64,000 nucleotides of DNA from Jejuia algarum. GTDB taxonomy: Bacteria; Bacteroidota; Bacteroidia; Flavobacteriales; Flavobacteriaceae. Shown here in pieces: positions 27,034 to 34,642 of the stretch. Location of the stretch: the NCBI GenBank assembly GCA_947495775.1, contig CANMAQ010000012.1:86451-150450 (forward strand). Direction: 5' to 3'. The translations under genes and the position numbers were made by a program. Position 1 is the stretch's first letter. Each line of letters begins with the position of its first letter. The notes beneath the pieces were generated by a model. It saw only the letters and a list, made by a program, of their open reading frames with translations. It had not been told where the DNA came from and made no database searches.

Positions 27034-27306
27034 ATGAAAGAAGTTGTATTAAAAAAGATTTCAGTTCTATTAGTTTTTTTAGTTCTTCTAATTTTGATCT
27101 GTGTATTAATAATAGTTCTTAATTTTAAAGCTGTGATTGACCCTTTTGGTTATCAATTCATGGCAATGATTATTGGGATTGGATTTGGAATAATAGGACT
27201 ATTTGTTGACTTTGTTTTATCTTTAACGATCGAAAATAAAATAGTACTAAACATAACAGAACTGTTATTGGTGAGTCTATTTTTAGTTATAGTATGTCCA
27301 AAATAA
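27034..27306 (+). CDS. small membrane protein, unknown
   Basis: This 90-residue protein is nearly all hydrophobic, with three probable membrane helices: about residues 10-31, 42-62 and 70-88. I do not recognise a family. It lies in an AT-rich stretch of small unconnected genes 110 bases after the DUF1877 gene. Its length and clear helices make it a believable gene rather than chance, but there is no functional clue. Confidence 0.45.
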   Translation: MKEVVLKKISVLLVFLVLLILICVLIIVLNFKAVIDPFGYQFMAMIIGIGFGIIGLFVDFVLSLTIENKIVLNITELLLVSLFLVIVCPK

Positions 27307-27416
27307 ATGCAATACCAACAGGGGAGCATATGGAGAGACAGTTAAGTTCTATTGATATTTTACGTTCAGAATAATAATAAAATAATTGCTGTTTTGAAAA
27401 CTATAAAACCACTATG

Positions 27417-27507
27417 TAGACTTACAAAACGAAAAACATAAATTGATGATTTGCACTTTATATTCTCATAAATTAGGTTTCGAAAAATTACAAGAAATTT
27501 TGAAGGA
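27417..27507. repeat. 91-bp direct repeat, copy 1 (upstream copy)
   Basis: This stretch is identical over 91 bases to 28996-29086. It contains 29 bases of 5' flank and the first 62 coding bases of the DUF4272 gene found intact at copy 2. The two copies are 1579 bases apart in the same orientation and bracket four genes. Confidence 0.95.
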
Positions 27508-27526
27508 TTATATGGTGAATAAATGA
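27446..27526 (+). pseudogene. truncated 5' fragment of a DUF4272 gene
   Basis: The ATG at 27446 begins with the same first 20 codons as the intact DUF4272 gene at 29025 (MICTLYSHKLGF onwards). Identity ends at 27507, and after six unrelated codons a TGA occurs at 27524-27526. What remains is a 26-codon remnant or recombination scar, not a working gene. It supports duplication or insertion within this locus. Confidence 0.8.
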
Positions 27527-27570
27527 TTTTATCCATAAAACACGAATATTTGTTATTGTAAGCTAAAAAT

Positions 27571-27789
27571 ATGAACTACAAATTGTATCAAATACTGGCA
27601 GGTATATTCAGTATATACTTCTTTTACGCTTCATATAAAGGCTTACCATCTCTATTAAGTAATTATGTTAGATATTTCGGATTCAAAAAAAGTACAGTAA
27701 CTTTGGATAGAGTATATAATGGCTTTATAGGGGTGTTTTTGATTGTTTTGATATTCGTTTTGGAAATAAAATCCAGATCTCTTACTTGA
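27571..27789 (+). CDS. small two-helix membrane protein, unknown
   Basis: This 72-residue protein has a hydrophobic N-terminal helix (about residues 6-28) and a C-terminal helix (about 49-66), joined by a basic loop. No family is recognised. It ends 4 bases before the next gene, which suggests co-transcription. It lies between the two copies of the 91-bp repeat. Confidence 0.4.
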   Translation: MNYKLYQILAGIFSIYFFYASYKGLPSLLSNYVRYFGFKKSTVTLDRVYNGFIGVFLIVLIFVLEIKSRSLT

Positions 27790-27793
27790 ATTA

Positions 27794-28285
27794 ATGATTA
27801 GTTTTGACAACATAAAAGAGCATATAATTGACTTAAATGATTTTCAATTAAAATGGCGGTTTACGGATACAAATTATAACCTTTTACCTGAAGCGCATTT
27901 AGAACAATTAATGCCATTAAATAAAGAGGCTTCCACTTTTTTATGGCGCCATATACTAACAGTTGATTTGCATAAAGATATACCTTTTAAAAAAGGCTTT
28001 TTTAAATCTATAGATAAAGCGAAACTGTCTGATGTTAACACATCTGAAATAAAAAAATGGCTCTATCAGAGAGGCTTTTCGTTTGATAAAGAAGTTTACC
28101 TGTCTTGGCAACCTGAAGAAGCAATGGTAGTTCCTTGGAAAATTTTGATTAAGTATTTTGATGATTTCTACTATAGTGGTTCTGATGATTTAACAGTCAT
28201 CGATGCATCTCTTCATTGGGCGTTGTTATTTTATCACGAATCAGAAATATATTTTGGATCAAATGAAAAACATAGGCCTTCATAA
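27794..28285 (+). CDS. hypothetical soluble protein
   Basis: This 163-residue soluble, mixed-charge protein has many aromatic residues (KWLYQRGFSF, FDDFYYSGSDD, ALLFYHESEIYFG). No family is recognised with confidence. The pattern resembles small accessory or immunity-type proteins common in Bacteroidota variable loci, but nothing specific supports that role. It is coupled to the upstream small membrane gene by a 4-base gap. Confidence 0.5.
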   Translation: MISFDNIKEHIIDLNDFQLKWRFTDTNYNLLPEAHLEQLMPLNKEASTFLWRHILTVDLHKDIPFKKGFFKSIDKAKLSDVNTSEIKKWLYQRGFSFDKEVYLSWQPEEAMVVPWKILIKYFDDFYYSGSDDLTVIDASLHWALLFYHESEIYFGSNEKHRPS

Positions 28286-28347
28286 AATTTTAAGAAGATT
28301 AATTTTTTATATTAACATCTTTAAAGATTTAGAAAACCACATTAACA

Positions 28348-28902
28348 TTGAAAAAAGCATACCTTTTTAAATCAGAGCGGTTAGGGTTTCGCAATTGGGT
28401 GGAAAGCGATTTGAAAATGTTAGAAATCTTGAATTCAGATGTAGATGTCATGGAACATTTCCCGAAAACTTTGGATAAGAAAGACAATGAAGTACTACTA
28501 CAAAAACTAAAATGGCATTATCAAACACATAGCTACACGTATTTCGCAACAGAGATTTTAGAGAGCGGAGGATTCATTGGATTTATAGGTTTGGCGTTTC
28601 AAGATTACCAAACGGAATTCACGCCTGCAATTGATATTGGTTGGCGATTAAAAAAAAGTGCTTGGGGAAAGGGTTTTGCAACCGAGGGCGCTAAAAAGTG
28701 TCTTGATTTTGGGTTTAATGTGCTGAATTTGGATAAAATAATCTCAACGTGTACGGGGAATAATTCTAAATCAGAAAACGTCATGAAAAAAATAGGAATG
28801 CGAAAACTAGGTGAATTTAATCATCCTAGACTAAAAGAATATCCAGAATATGAAACATGTATTTGTTACGAAATCTATAAGAACATGTGGCAAAAAGAAT
28901 AG
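28348..28902 (+). CDS. GNAT acetyltransferase (RimJ/RimL type)
   Basis: This 184-residue protein begins with a TTG codon; no in-frame ATG lies upstream and the first internal ATG would cut into the fold. It has the GNAT RimJ/RimL layout: SERLGFRNWVESDLKML at the start, acetyl-CoA-binding segment WRLKKSAWGKGFATEG near residues 103-118, and STCTGNNSKSENVMKKIGM near 138-156. Enzymes of this type transfer acetyl groups to proteins, ribosomal N-termini or small amines. The substrate here is unknown. It lies between the direct repeats and is probably a cargo gene of a variable cassette. Confidence 0.8.
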   Translation: MKKAYLFKSERLGFRNWVESDLKMLEILNSDVDVMEHFPKTLDKKDNEVLLQKLKWHYQTHSYTYFATEILESGGFIGFIGLAFQDYQTEFTPAIDIGWRLKKSAWGKGFATEGAKKCLDFGFNVLNLDKIISTCTGNNSKSENVMKKIGMRKLGEFNHPRLKEYPEYETCICYEIYKNMWQKE

Positions 28903-28995
28903 TAGGGTTCATGTTCTAATTAACTTTGATTTTGAAATGAAAAAGGTTGTAAAAATACCAGTCGAATATTACGAACTGGATTAAAAAAAACTAAT

Positions 28996-29086
28996 TAGAC
29001 TTACAAAACGAAAAACATAAATTGATGATTTGCACTTTATATTCTCATAAATTAGGTTTCGAAAAATTACAAGAAATTTTGAAGGA
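28996..29086. repeat. 91-bp direct repeat, copy 2 (at intact DUF4272 gene)
   Basis: This is the second copy of the perfect 91-base repeat also present at 27417-27507. It includes the start of the complete DUF4272 gene. The bases on either side of each copy differ, so the boundaries are sharp. Confidence 0.95.
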
Positions 29087-30248
29087 AAGTTTTCCTAAAG
29101 GGAAACTAACGCCTTTGAAGCAGGATGCTTCGGGTGAAATAACGATAGAACTCAAAGGAGGTCTTTTCTCAGCCAGTAGTAAATTGAAATTTTTATATAG
29201 AGAAAGAAAACAACCAAGTTACAGAATACATGAAGGAACACAATGTCCCTTAAATGAAAATTTAAAAGGGTTGTATAGCTTTGTAGCCTCTCTACCATCA
29301 AATAATGAGAGTGTAAAAGGGTTGTTTTTACAAAAAATACAAACTTTAAATGCCGAATTTTCGATTCAACAAGAAAAAGGTCAAATTAAAAATTTAGCCG
29401 ACATCATTAAAAAAATAGCAACCGCTTTCGAAGCTGTCATTTTTGCGCAACCTGATACCGTCATTTCAAAATCAGATGCGCAACATTTTTTGGATGCCAA
29501 CGGACATTTAATTATAGATCAAAATGGGAATTGTGACATTGATACTTTAAAAGTGAATATTGAATCTAAGTACTATGACGGCGATCAGGATAATGTTTCA
29601 GAAGAACAAGTAAAGCGAAAGGAAAAAAATGAAGTTATTTTAAAAAATAAAGGACTTAAAGTAAATTATAATTTACCTTTTATTGAAAGCGAAAGTGAGA
29701 CACAAATACGATCTGTAAAAGAAATTGCAGAACGAATAACCATTTTAACAGTTACTAATTCTGTTGCATTCAATCAGATGTCTGGACCTGAAGCCGTGCT
29801 TTATTTAGTTGAAAATAACATATCTGAACTACTGACACCCAAAGAAAAAGACTTTCTTCAGGATCCTACAGAAGATAAAAAAAATCAAGAAACTTGGAAA
29901 TGTGAAGGTATTTGGACTTTAATGTGGGCACTTAACATTGTTGAAGACCTTGGTTTTCCTAATGAAATGGCTGATTTAAATACGATTCCGTTTGAGAAAT
30001 ACCCTATTGGAAATGGTAAAAAACCTCTTGATTTTATAAATACTCAATTTCAAATAAGAACAAAAGCTGAAATATTAGATGCGAATGATCTTTATTACAG
30101 AATAGATTGGGCTTGTGTTGATGCAAGAATAAATGGTAGCGCTACAGCAGAAGTTAATAGTGGAGTGGTTTATGAAAGGCATTACGCCTTAAATTGGTTG
30201 ATACATCATTTTGATGAAGCTTGGGATGATGTGAGTTGTGATACCTAA
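29025..30248 (+). CDS. DUF4272 protein
   Basis: This 407-residue cytoplasmic protein starts at ATG 29025 (a TTG three bases upstream is in frame). It has an N-terminal domain of about 150 residues rich in beta strands. The DUF4272 core follows from about residue 200 to the end, with SVKEIAERITIL, ETWKCEGIWTLMWALNIV, and a C-terminal VVYERHYALNWLIHHFDEAWDDV. The family has no established function and is common in Bacteroidota and Firmicutes accessory DNA. The 5' end of this gene is duplicated upstream, so the locus has been rearranged. Confidence 0.75.
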   Translation: MICTLYSHKLGFEKLQEILKESFPKGKLTPLKQDASGEITIELKGGLFSASSKLKFLYRERKQPSYRIHEGTQCPLNENLKGLYSFVASLPSNNESVKGLFLQKIQTLNAEFSIQQEKGQIKNLADIIKKIATAFEAVIFAQPDTVISKSDAQHFLDANGHLIIDQNGNCDIDTLKVNIESKYYDGDQDNVSEEQVKRKEKNEVILKNKGLKVNYNLPFIESESETQIRSVKEIAERITILTVTNSVAFNQMSGPEAVLYLVENNISELLTPKEKDFLQDPTEDKKNQETWKCEGIWTLMWALNIVEDLGFPNEMADLNTIPFEKYPIGNGKKPLDFINTQFQIRTKAEILDANDLYYRIDWACVDARINGSATAEVNSGVVYERHYALNWLIHHFDEAWDDVSCDT

Positions 30249-30586
30249 AAAGTTGTGAGACGGGAAAATAAACGATACTCAAGTACTACTTTATAGAAAT
30301 GGAAATATAAAGCCCTTTTTTATAGATTTCTTTGTTAGCGCATTATTTCACAAGTAAAGTTTTGATTTTAAACTGATTGTATGTTGATTTTTGGCTAACG
30401 AGAAGAAGGATTTAATACATATAATGTCGCTGGTATTTTGACTTGGTCAATTTTGAAGGCGTTCCCATATTGGAGACGCATAAATCTTTTATTTAAAAAG
30501 CGCATTAGGTATGATTTTTGATTATAGGTAGAGCTTTGCTACAACGCAAGGCAAAAAGCATCCGTTTTAACCCACTCTCAAAAGTT
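30249..30586. other. intergenic region, nothing recognised
   Basis: This 338-base AT-rich stretch lies between the DUF4272 gene and the heparinase-like gene. I find no open frame of useful length, no strong hairpin and no convincing promoter box. It should contain the promoter of the lyase gene, because the preceding gene belongs to an unrelated block. An in-frame start upstream (30518) was not used, because it would push the signal peptide inside the protein. Confidence 0.5.
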
Positions 30587-33082
30587 ATGACATTACAATA
30601 CGCTCAAAACATTATCTATAAATTAGTTGTGCTCCTGTTTGTTGTTAGCGCAAGCCATGCCCAAAAGTTGGAACGCCCTTTTATCTTGGTAAAAGCAAGC
30701 GAACGCGCAGAAATACAACACAAAATAAAGACGCAAAAATGGGCAAAGAAGATGTATTCAAATTTGAAAGCGCAAACACAACCCCATGTAAAGGCGTTTC
30801 ATAACACCCCTACAGATTACATAAAGCAATTACCGTTTAATTGGGCCGAAGCTTCTAAAAATACCTATCCACCTTTTTATCAAACCGATCATGTAGAAGA
30901 TGGCGTACACAAAAATTTAGATAATGCTACGGCAGAAGAATGGGAACCTGCAGAGCTTTTAAAAACCTATCTTCAGGCGGCGTTGGATTGTAGTGTGATG
31001 TATTACCTGTCTCAAGACGAGCGCTACGCTTATGTGTCCAGTAGCATTTTATATGCCTTTGTAAAATCTGTACAGAAAACCAAACTCTCAGAATGGCACG
31101 GTAGGGGCGGATGGCTTTTTCCGTATGATGGCTTTAGAGAAGTACGTGTTATAGGTGATAAGCTACCTTTAATTTACGATTTTATAGCACCCTATCTTAA
31201 TGAAGGCGGAAAGCCCTTTGATATTGTACAGCAAGCCACTGTAGATTTTCCCATAGCAGAAGCCCAGCAGGTTTTTAAAACGTACATCGACATCTCTGTA
31301 AATTACGGACAAACCAATTCCAATCACCCTGTTCTAGAAGCCCCAAGTTTAGTTTATAACGCTTTGGCTATGGACAATCCAGAAGAGCGAGAGCGCTATC
31401 TGTCTTATTTTTTAACGGAGAGTACAGCAAACCAAGATGCCCTTGATGTGATGGCGAAAAACTACAAGGGTAAAGGAGATATTTGGCCAGAGACCTCACA
31501 GTATTTAAACCATGTCACTGTAATTTTAACACGACTGATGTTGGTTGTGAACAAATACAAACCAGAATTGCAATTAGGTAAAACGTATGAGAACATCTTG
31601 CACGCATTGCCACGGTTAGACTATTTTAAGTACCCTAATGACGAGTTGGTACGTTGGGGAGATGGAAAACGTTTTGGACACGCACCTTATGATGCTTATG
31701 AGGATGCTTACTTATTGGCTAAAATGGACGGACTAGAAGGACTTCAAGCAAAATTAAAACCACTTATTGCACGTGCCCAACAAGACAAAACGTATACCCG
31801 TTTTGGGGTGGAAGCCCTATTTTGGTACGACGCCCCTCATACCGAAAAAGTAGCGCCTTTGGAGTTGCCTAGAACCGACCGTGTATACCACGCAGGGATT
31901 GTAATGCAACGGAATTTAAGCACAACAGGAAAAGCAAAAGACGGTTTGATGTGTTTTGTAGGAGGCGCACACATGGTGCATGGGCATGCCGAAGGGATGA
32001 ATATAGAATTGTATGGAGAAGGGCAGGTATTAGGTGTGGATAACGGCCGTGGTAAATATGGCAAAGACCTACACGAAAACTATTCTAGAATTTTTGCAGC
32101 CCACAATACGGTTATTGTAAATGGGGCTTCGCAAGGCGAAGGACAATGGGCTAATTTGGGAATGCATACCATACAGGTGGTAGCAATGGAACCTCAGGTG
32201 GGTGCAGCAGGTATTTCACCACACCACTCGTTTAGTCAAACCAGTTTTGAAGATACGGCAGGAACGGGAGCAGAAGCGACACAAGAACGTACTTTAGCTC
32301 TAATTAGAACATCTCCAAAAACAGGCTATTATGTCGATGTGTTTCGTTCTAAATCGGCATTACCCAACGAGTATCACGACTTTCTGTATCATAATATTGC
32401 AGATACATTGCAAATAGAAAATACAGATCTTAAACTGGAACACACCCCATTGCGTTATAAAGCCAATGCCAATTTGGAATGGACACGAGGTGCATATAGA
32501 AATCCCGGATGGCATTTTTTCGAAGCCGTTAAAACATCACAAGTTTATGACAAAACAGTGAAAGCAACATTTCGCACCCAGCAATTAGCTACGGGAGCAG
32601 CAGCAATGCAATTGCACATTCCAGGTTTTGAAGGACGTACCTATACCACAGTTCAAGCACCGCACACATTTCAAGCACCTGCACCTTACAATACTTTGCC
32701 AACACCAACATTGGTAATACGACACAAAGGTCCTGCATGGGATACGCCTTTTGTAGTGGTATACGAACCCTTTGGGAAAAAAGAAAAACCAACCATACAA
32801 TCGGTTTCGAAATTAGAACAGAACGGCCTGTATAAAGGATTAAAGGTGGTGAGTAAATTAAAGAAAACAAAATTGATTCAATATATTATCACCCAATCTA
32901 AAGGCGAGACATTTAAGAGTACGAATTTAGACCTCTATTTTAAAGGGACTTTTGCCGTTATTACGTTAGATGCTAGCGAAAATTTAAAAAGCATCTATGT
33001 AGGAGATGGTGATGCCTTAAAATTTAACGAGACTACTGTAGATTTAAGCAGTTCAAAATCTTTTTATAAAGACTATAAATAG
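30587..33082 (+). CDS. heparinase II/III-family polysaccharide lyase candidate, exported
   Basis: This 831-residue protein starts at ATG 30587, which places a signal peptide (ending SASHAQ, about residue 26) at its N-terminus. Residues about 60-400 form the helical (alpha/alpha) toroid of this lyase type. Residues about 455-650 form the heparinase II/III sandwich with the signature HMVHGHAEGMNIELYGEG (about 462-479) and ENYSRIFAAHNTVIVNG (about 494-510), holding candidate His and Tyr catalytic residues. Such enzymes cleave uronate-containing polysaccharides by beta-elimination. The setting between sulfatases and rhamnose genes suggests an ulvan-type polymer. A PL37-like or alginate-lyase-like member is possible; the CAZy family is not decided. 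Confidence 0.78.
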   Translation: MTLQYAQNIIYKLVVLLFVVSASHAQKLERPFILVKASERAEIQHKIKTQKWAKKMYSNLKAQTQPHVKAFHNTPTDYIKQLPFNWAEASKNTYPPFYQTDHVEDGVHKNLDNATAEEWEPAELLKTYLQAALDCSVMYYLSQDERYAYVSSSILYAFVKSVQKTKLSEWHGRGGWLFPYDGFREVRVIGDKLPLIYDFIAPYLNEGGKPFDIVQQATVDFPIAEAQQVFKTYIDISVNYGQTNSNHPVLEAPSLVYNALAMDNPEERERYLSYFLTESTANQDALDVMAKNYKGKGDIWPETSQYLNHVTVILTRLMLVVNKYKPELQLGKTYENILHALPRLDYFKYPNDELVRWGDGKRFGHAPYDAYEDAYLLAKMDGLEGLQAKLKPLIARAQQDKTYTRFGVEALFWYDAPHTEKVAPLELPRTDRVYHAGIVMQRNLSTTGKAKDGLMCFVGGAHMVHGHAEGMNIELYGEGQVLGVDNGRGKYGKDLHENYSRIFAAHNTVIVNGASQGEGQWANLGMHTIQVVAMEPQVGAAGISPHHSFSQTSFEDTAGTGAEATQERTLALIRTSPKTGYYVDVFRSKSALPNEYHDFLYHNIADTLQIENTDLKLEHTPLRYKANANLEWTRGAYRNPGWHFFEAVKTSQVYDKTVKATFRTQQLATGAAAMQLHIPGFEGRTYTTVQAPHTFQAPAPYNTLPTPTLVIRHKGPAWDTPFVVVYEPFGKKEKPTIQSVSKLEQNGLYKGLKVVSKLKKTKLIQYIITQSKGETFKSTNLDLYFKGTFAVITLDASENLKSIYVGDGDALKFNETTVDLSSSKSFYKDYK

Positions 33083-33110
33083 TTATCCGTAATCAAGTAG
33101 GTTATGAGGG

Positions 33111-34151
33111 TTAGAGCGACTCGCGTTCTATAAAATTAAAAGGTACTTTTACTTGTCCCGTTTCTTTATTAAGGATCATGTGTGCTGCGGTTTCTCCCAT
33201 GACTTTAAAATCGGTAGACATTACGGTGATGCCTAGTAGTTCCTTAAGTGGTGTGTCGTTATAAGAGATGATACCAATGTCTGTACCAATTTCAAATTCG
33301 TCTTCCCTTACCTGTTTTACGAGATTCACCAAATCTGATTCTTCAATAGTGATGAATAAATCGCCTTTTTTTACAATCATATCATCGTAAATTTTATCCA
33401 TAATTTCAAAGTCTAATTGGTGCTCCACACAAAACTTTCGAAACCCATGTAAAATTCTTCGCGGGTAGGGGTATACGGATTTGCTAGGATAGATCAACAT
33501 GATTTTTTTGTATTTTTCTATTTTATACAATCCTAACTTTAAGGCGTCGTAAATATCATTTTCAAAATCCTGATAAATCTCTCTTAGGCTGCCCTCAATA
33601 TTAGGCTTTATATTGTCTAATACGATAAGTTTGTTTCGAGGAATGCTTTTCATCGCCTCGATCACCTTTTCTGTAAAGCTAACATGTTTTAAACCTTCAG
33701 TTTTAAAATGCGGCATGATGATAAAATAATCGTAGGCCGATTTGTTCTTATTTAACAGGTTTAAAAATAACGTTTCACTACAGTGGTAAATGTGTAAATC
33801 GGTATGCGAATTGGCACCAATAGCATCTATAAAATGATTGTAAGTTCTTAATTTGTAAGTGCTCAGTTTGTTAACAAGAAACAAGATGTTAACTTTAGAA
33901 ATTAATTTTGTTCTAGAGATATAAAAACCTTTCCCTCTTATAGATGTAATAATATTACGCTCTTTTAGAATACCATAGGCCTTTTCTACCGTATCTCTGG
34001 ATAAATAAAACTCCTCACTAAACATATTAATGGATGGAATTTTTTGATCGATCGTGAGATTCCCAATAGATATATTATGAATAATAGAATCTATAATTTG
34101 TTGATATTTAGGAATCCTAGAATCTTCATCAATTTTTATAAATTTCATCAT
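33111..34151 (-). CDS. GntR-family transcriptional regulator with sugar-binding-like domain
   Basis: This 346-residue protein starts at ATG 34151; an in-frame TTG lies six bases upstream. Residues about 10-75 are a GntR winged helix (KYQQIIDSIIHNISIG, SEEFYLSRDTVEKAYGIL, IRGKGFYIS). The remaining 270 residues resemble a LacI-type periplasmic-binding sensor fold (NILFLVNKL, LIVLDNIKPN, IGIISYNDTPLKELLGITV). GntR/LacI hybrids of this form control sugar operons in Bacteroidota. It is divergent from the rhamnose genes across a 491-base region and is the best candidate regulator of them, with rhamnose or a derived sugar as ligand by inference. Confidence 0.82.
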   Translation of the reverse strand: MMKFIKIDEDSRIPKYQQIIDSIIHNISIGNLTIDQKIPSINMFSEEFYLSRDTVEKAYGILKERNIITSIRGKGFYISRTKLISKVNILFLVNKLSTYKLRTYNHFIDAIGANSHTDLHIYHCSETLFLNLLNKNKSAYDYFIIMPHFKTEGLKHVSFTEKVIEAMKSIPRNKLIVLDNIKPNIEGSLREIYQDFENDIYDALKLGLYKIEKYKKIMLIYPSKSVYPYPRRILHGFRKFCVEHQLDFEIMDKIYDDMIVKKGDLFITIEESDLVNLVKQVREDEFEIGTDIGIISYNDTPLKELLGITVMSTDFKVMGETAAHMILNKETGQVKVPFNFIERESL

Positions 34152-34157
34152 TTTCAA

Positions 34158-34642
34158 TTCAGTTTATCTAAAATATATAACGGGCTCTGTAATTTATACA
34201 AATTTAGCGAAGGATATTAATAATGAAAAATATAAATTGAATATAATTTAAGATGTATCTGTCTGTTTTAAAGGGAGTTTGAGAAATTGTTTTTATTTTT
34301 ACATAAAATAAGGGTAATTATTAATTTTTATAAGGCAATAAATGCGGAATTGACAACAAGCAGATGTATTTCTAATGAAAAATGAGTTCTTTTAATTTTG
34401 AAGATTAAATTAATGTTAAGAAAAATTAAAAGAATAAAAACCTATATTTACGGAATTCAAATTTTTACCCGATGAAAAGTGGTAATATTTCGATATTCTT
34501 TATTTGAATTGAATAAAACGTTGTTTGTATGTTAAGCTTTGGATTTTTCTTACTTTCAGTTGTTTTTTTTGCAGTATAGTACAGGATACAAATATTACGC
34601 GTCTAATTTATATTTGGGCAATATTTTATTTATAATATAACA
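34158..34642. promoter_or_regulatory. divergent regulatory region between GntR regulator and rhamnose genes
   Basis: This 485-base, very AT-rich region separates divergent genes and must hold both promoters and probably the regulator's operator. A TATATTTG box at 34609-34616 fits the Bacteroidota -7 consensus TAnnTTTG and lies 26 bases before the aldolase/dehydrogenase start. I see no TTG at the right -33 spacing. A weak palindrome around GTAT...ATAC (34574-34589) is present but not convincing. Confidence 0.5.

Noticed and set aside
28937..28984. A 15-codon frame before the second 91-bp repeat copy
   Set aside because: It is too short to support as a gene and has no partner; it could be a leftover gene end but nothing confirms this.
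34574..34589. Palindrome GTAT...ATAC as GntR operator
   Set aside because: Only the outer four bases on each side and two inner bases match, which is weak in such AT-rich DNA.
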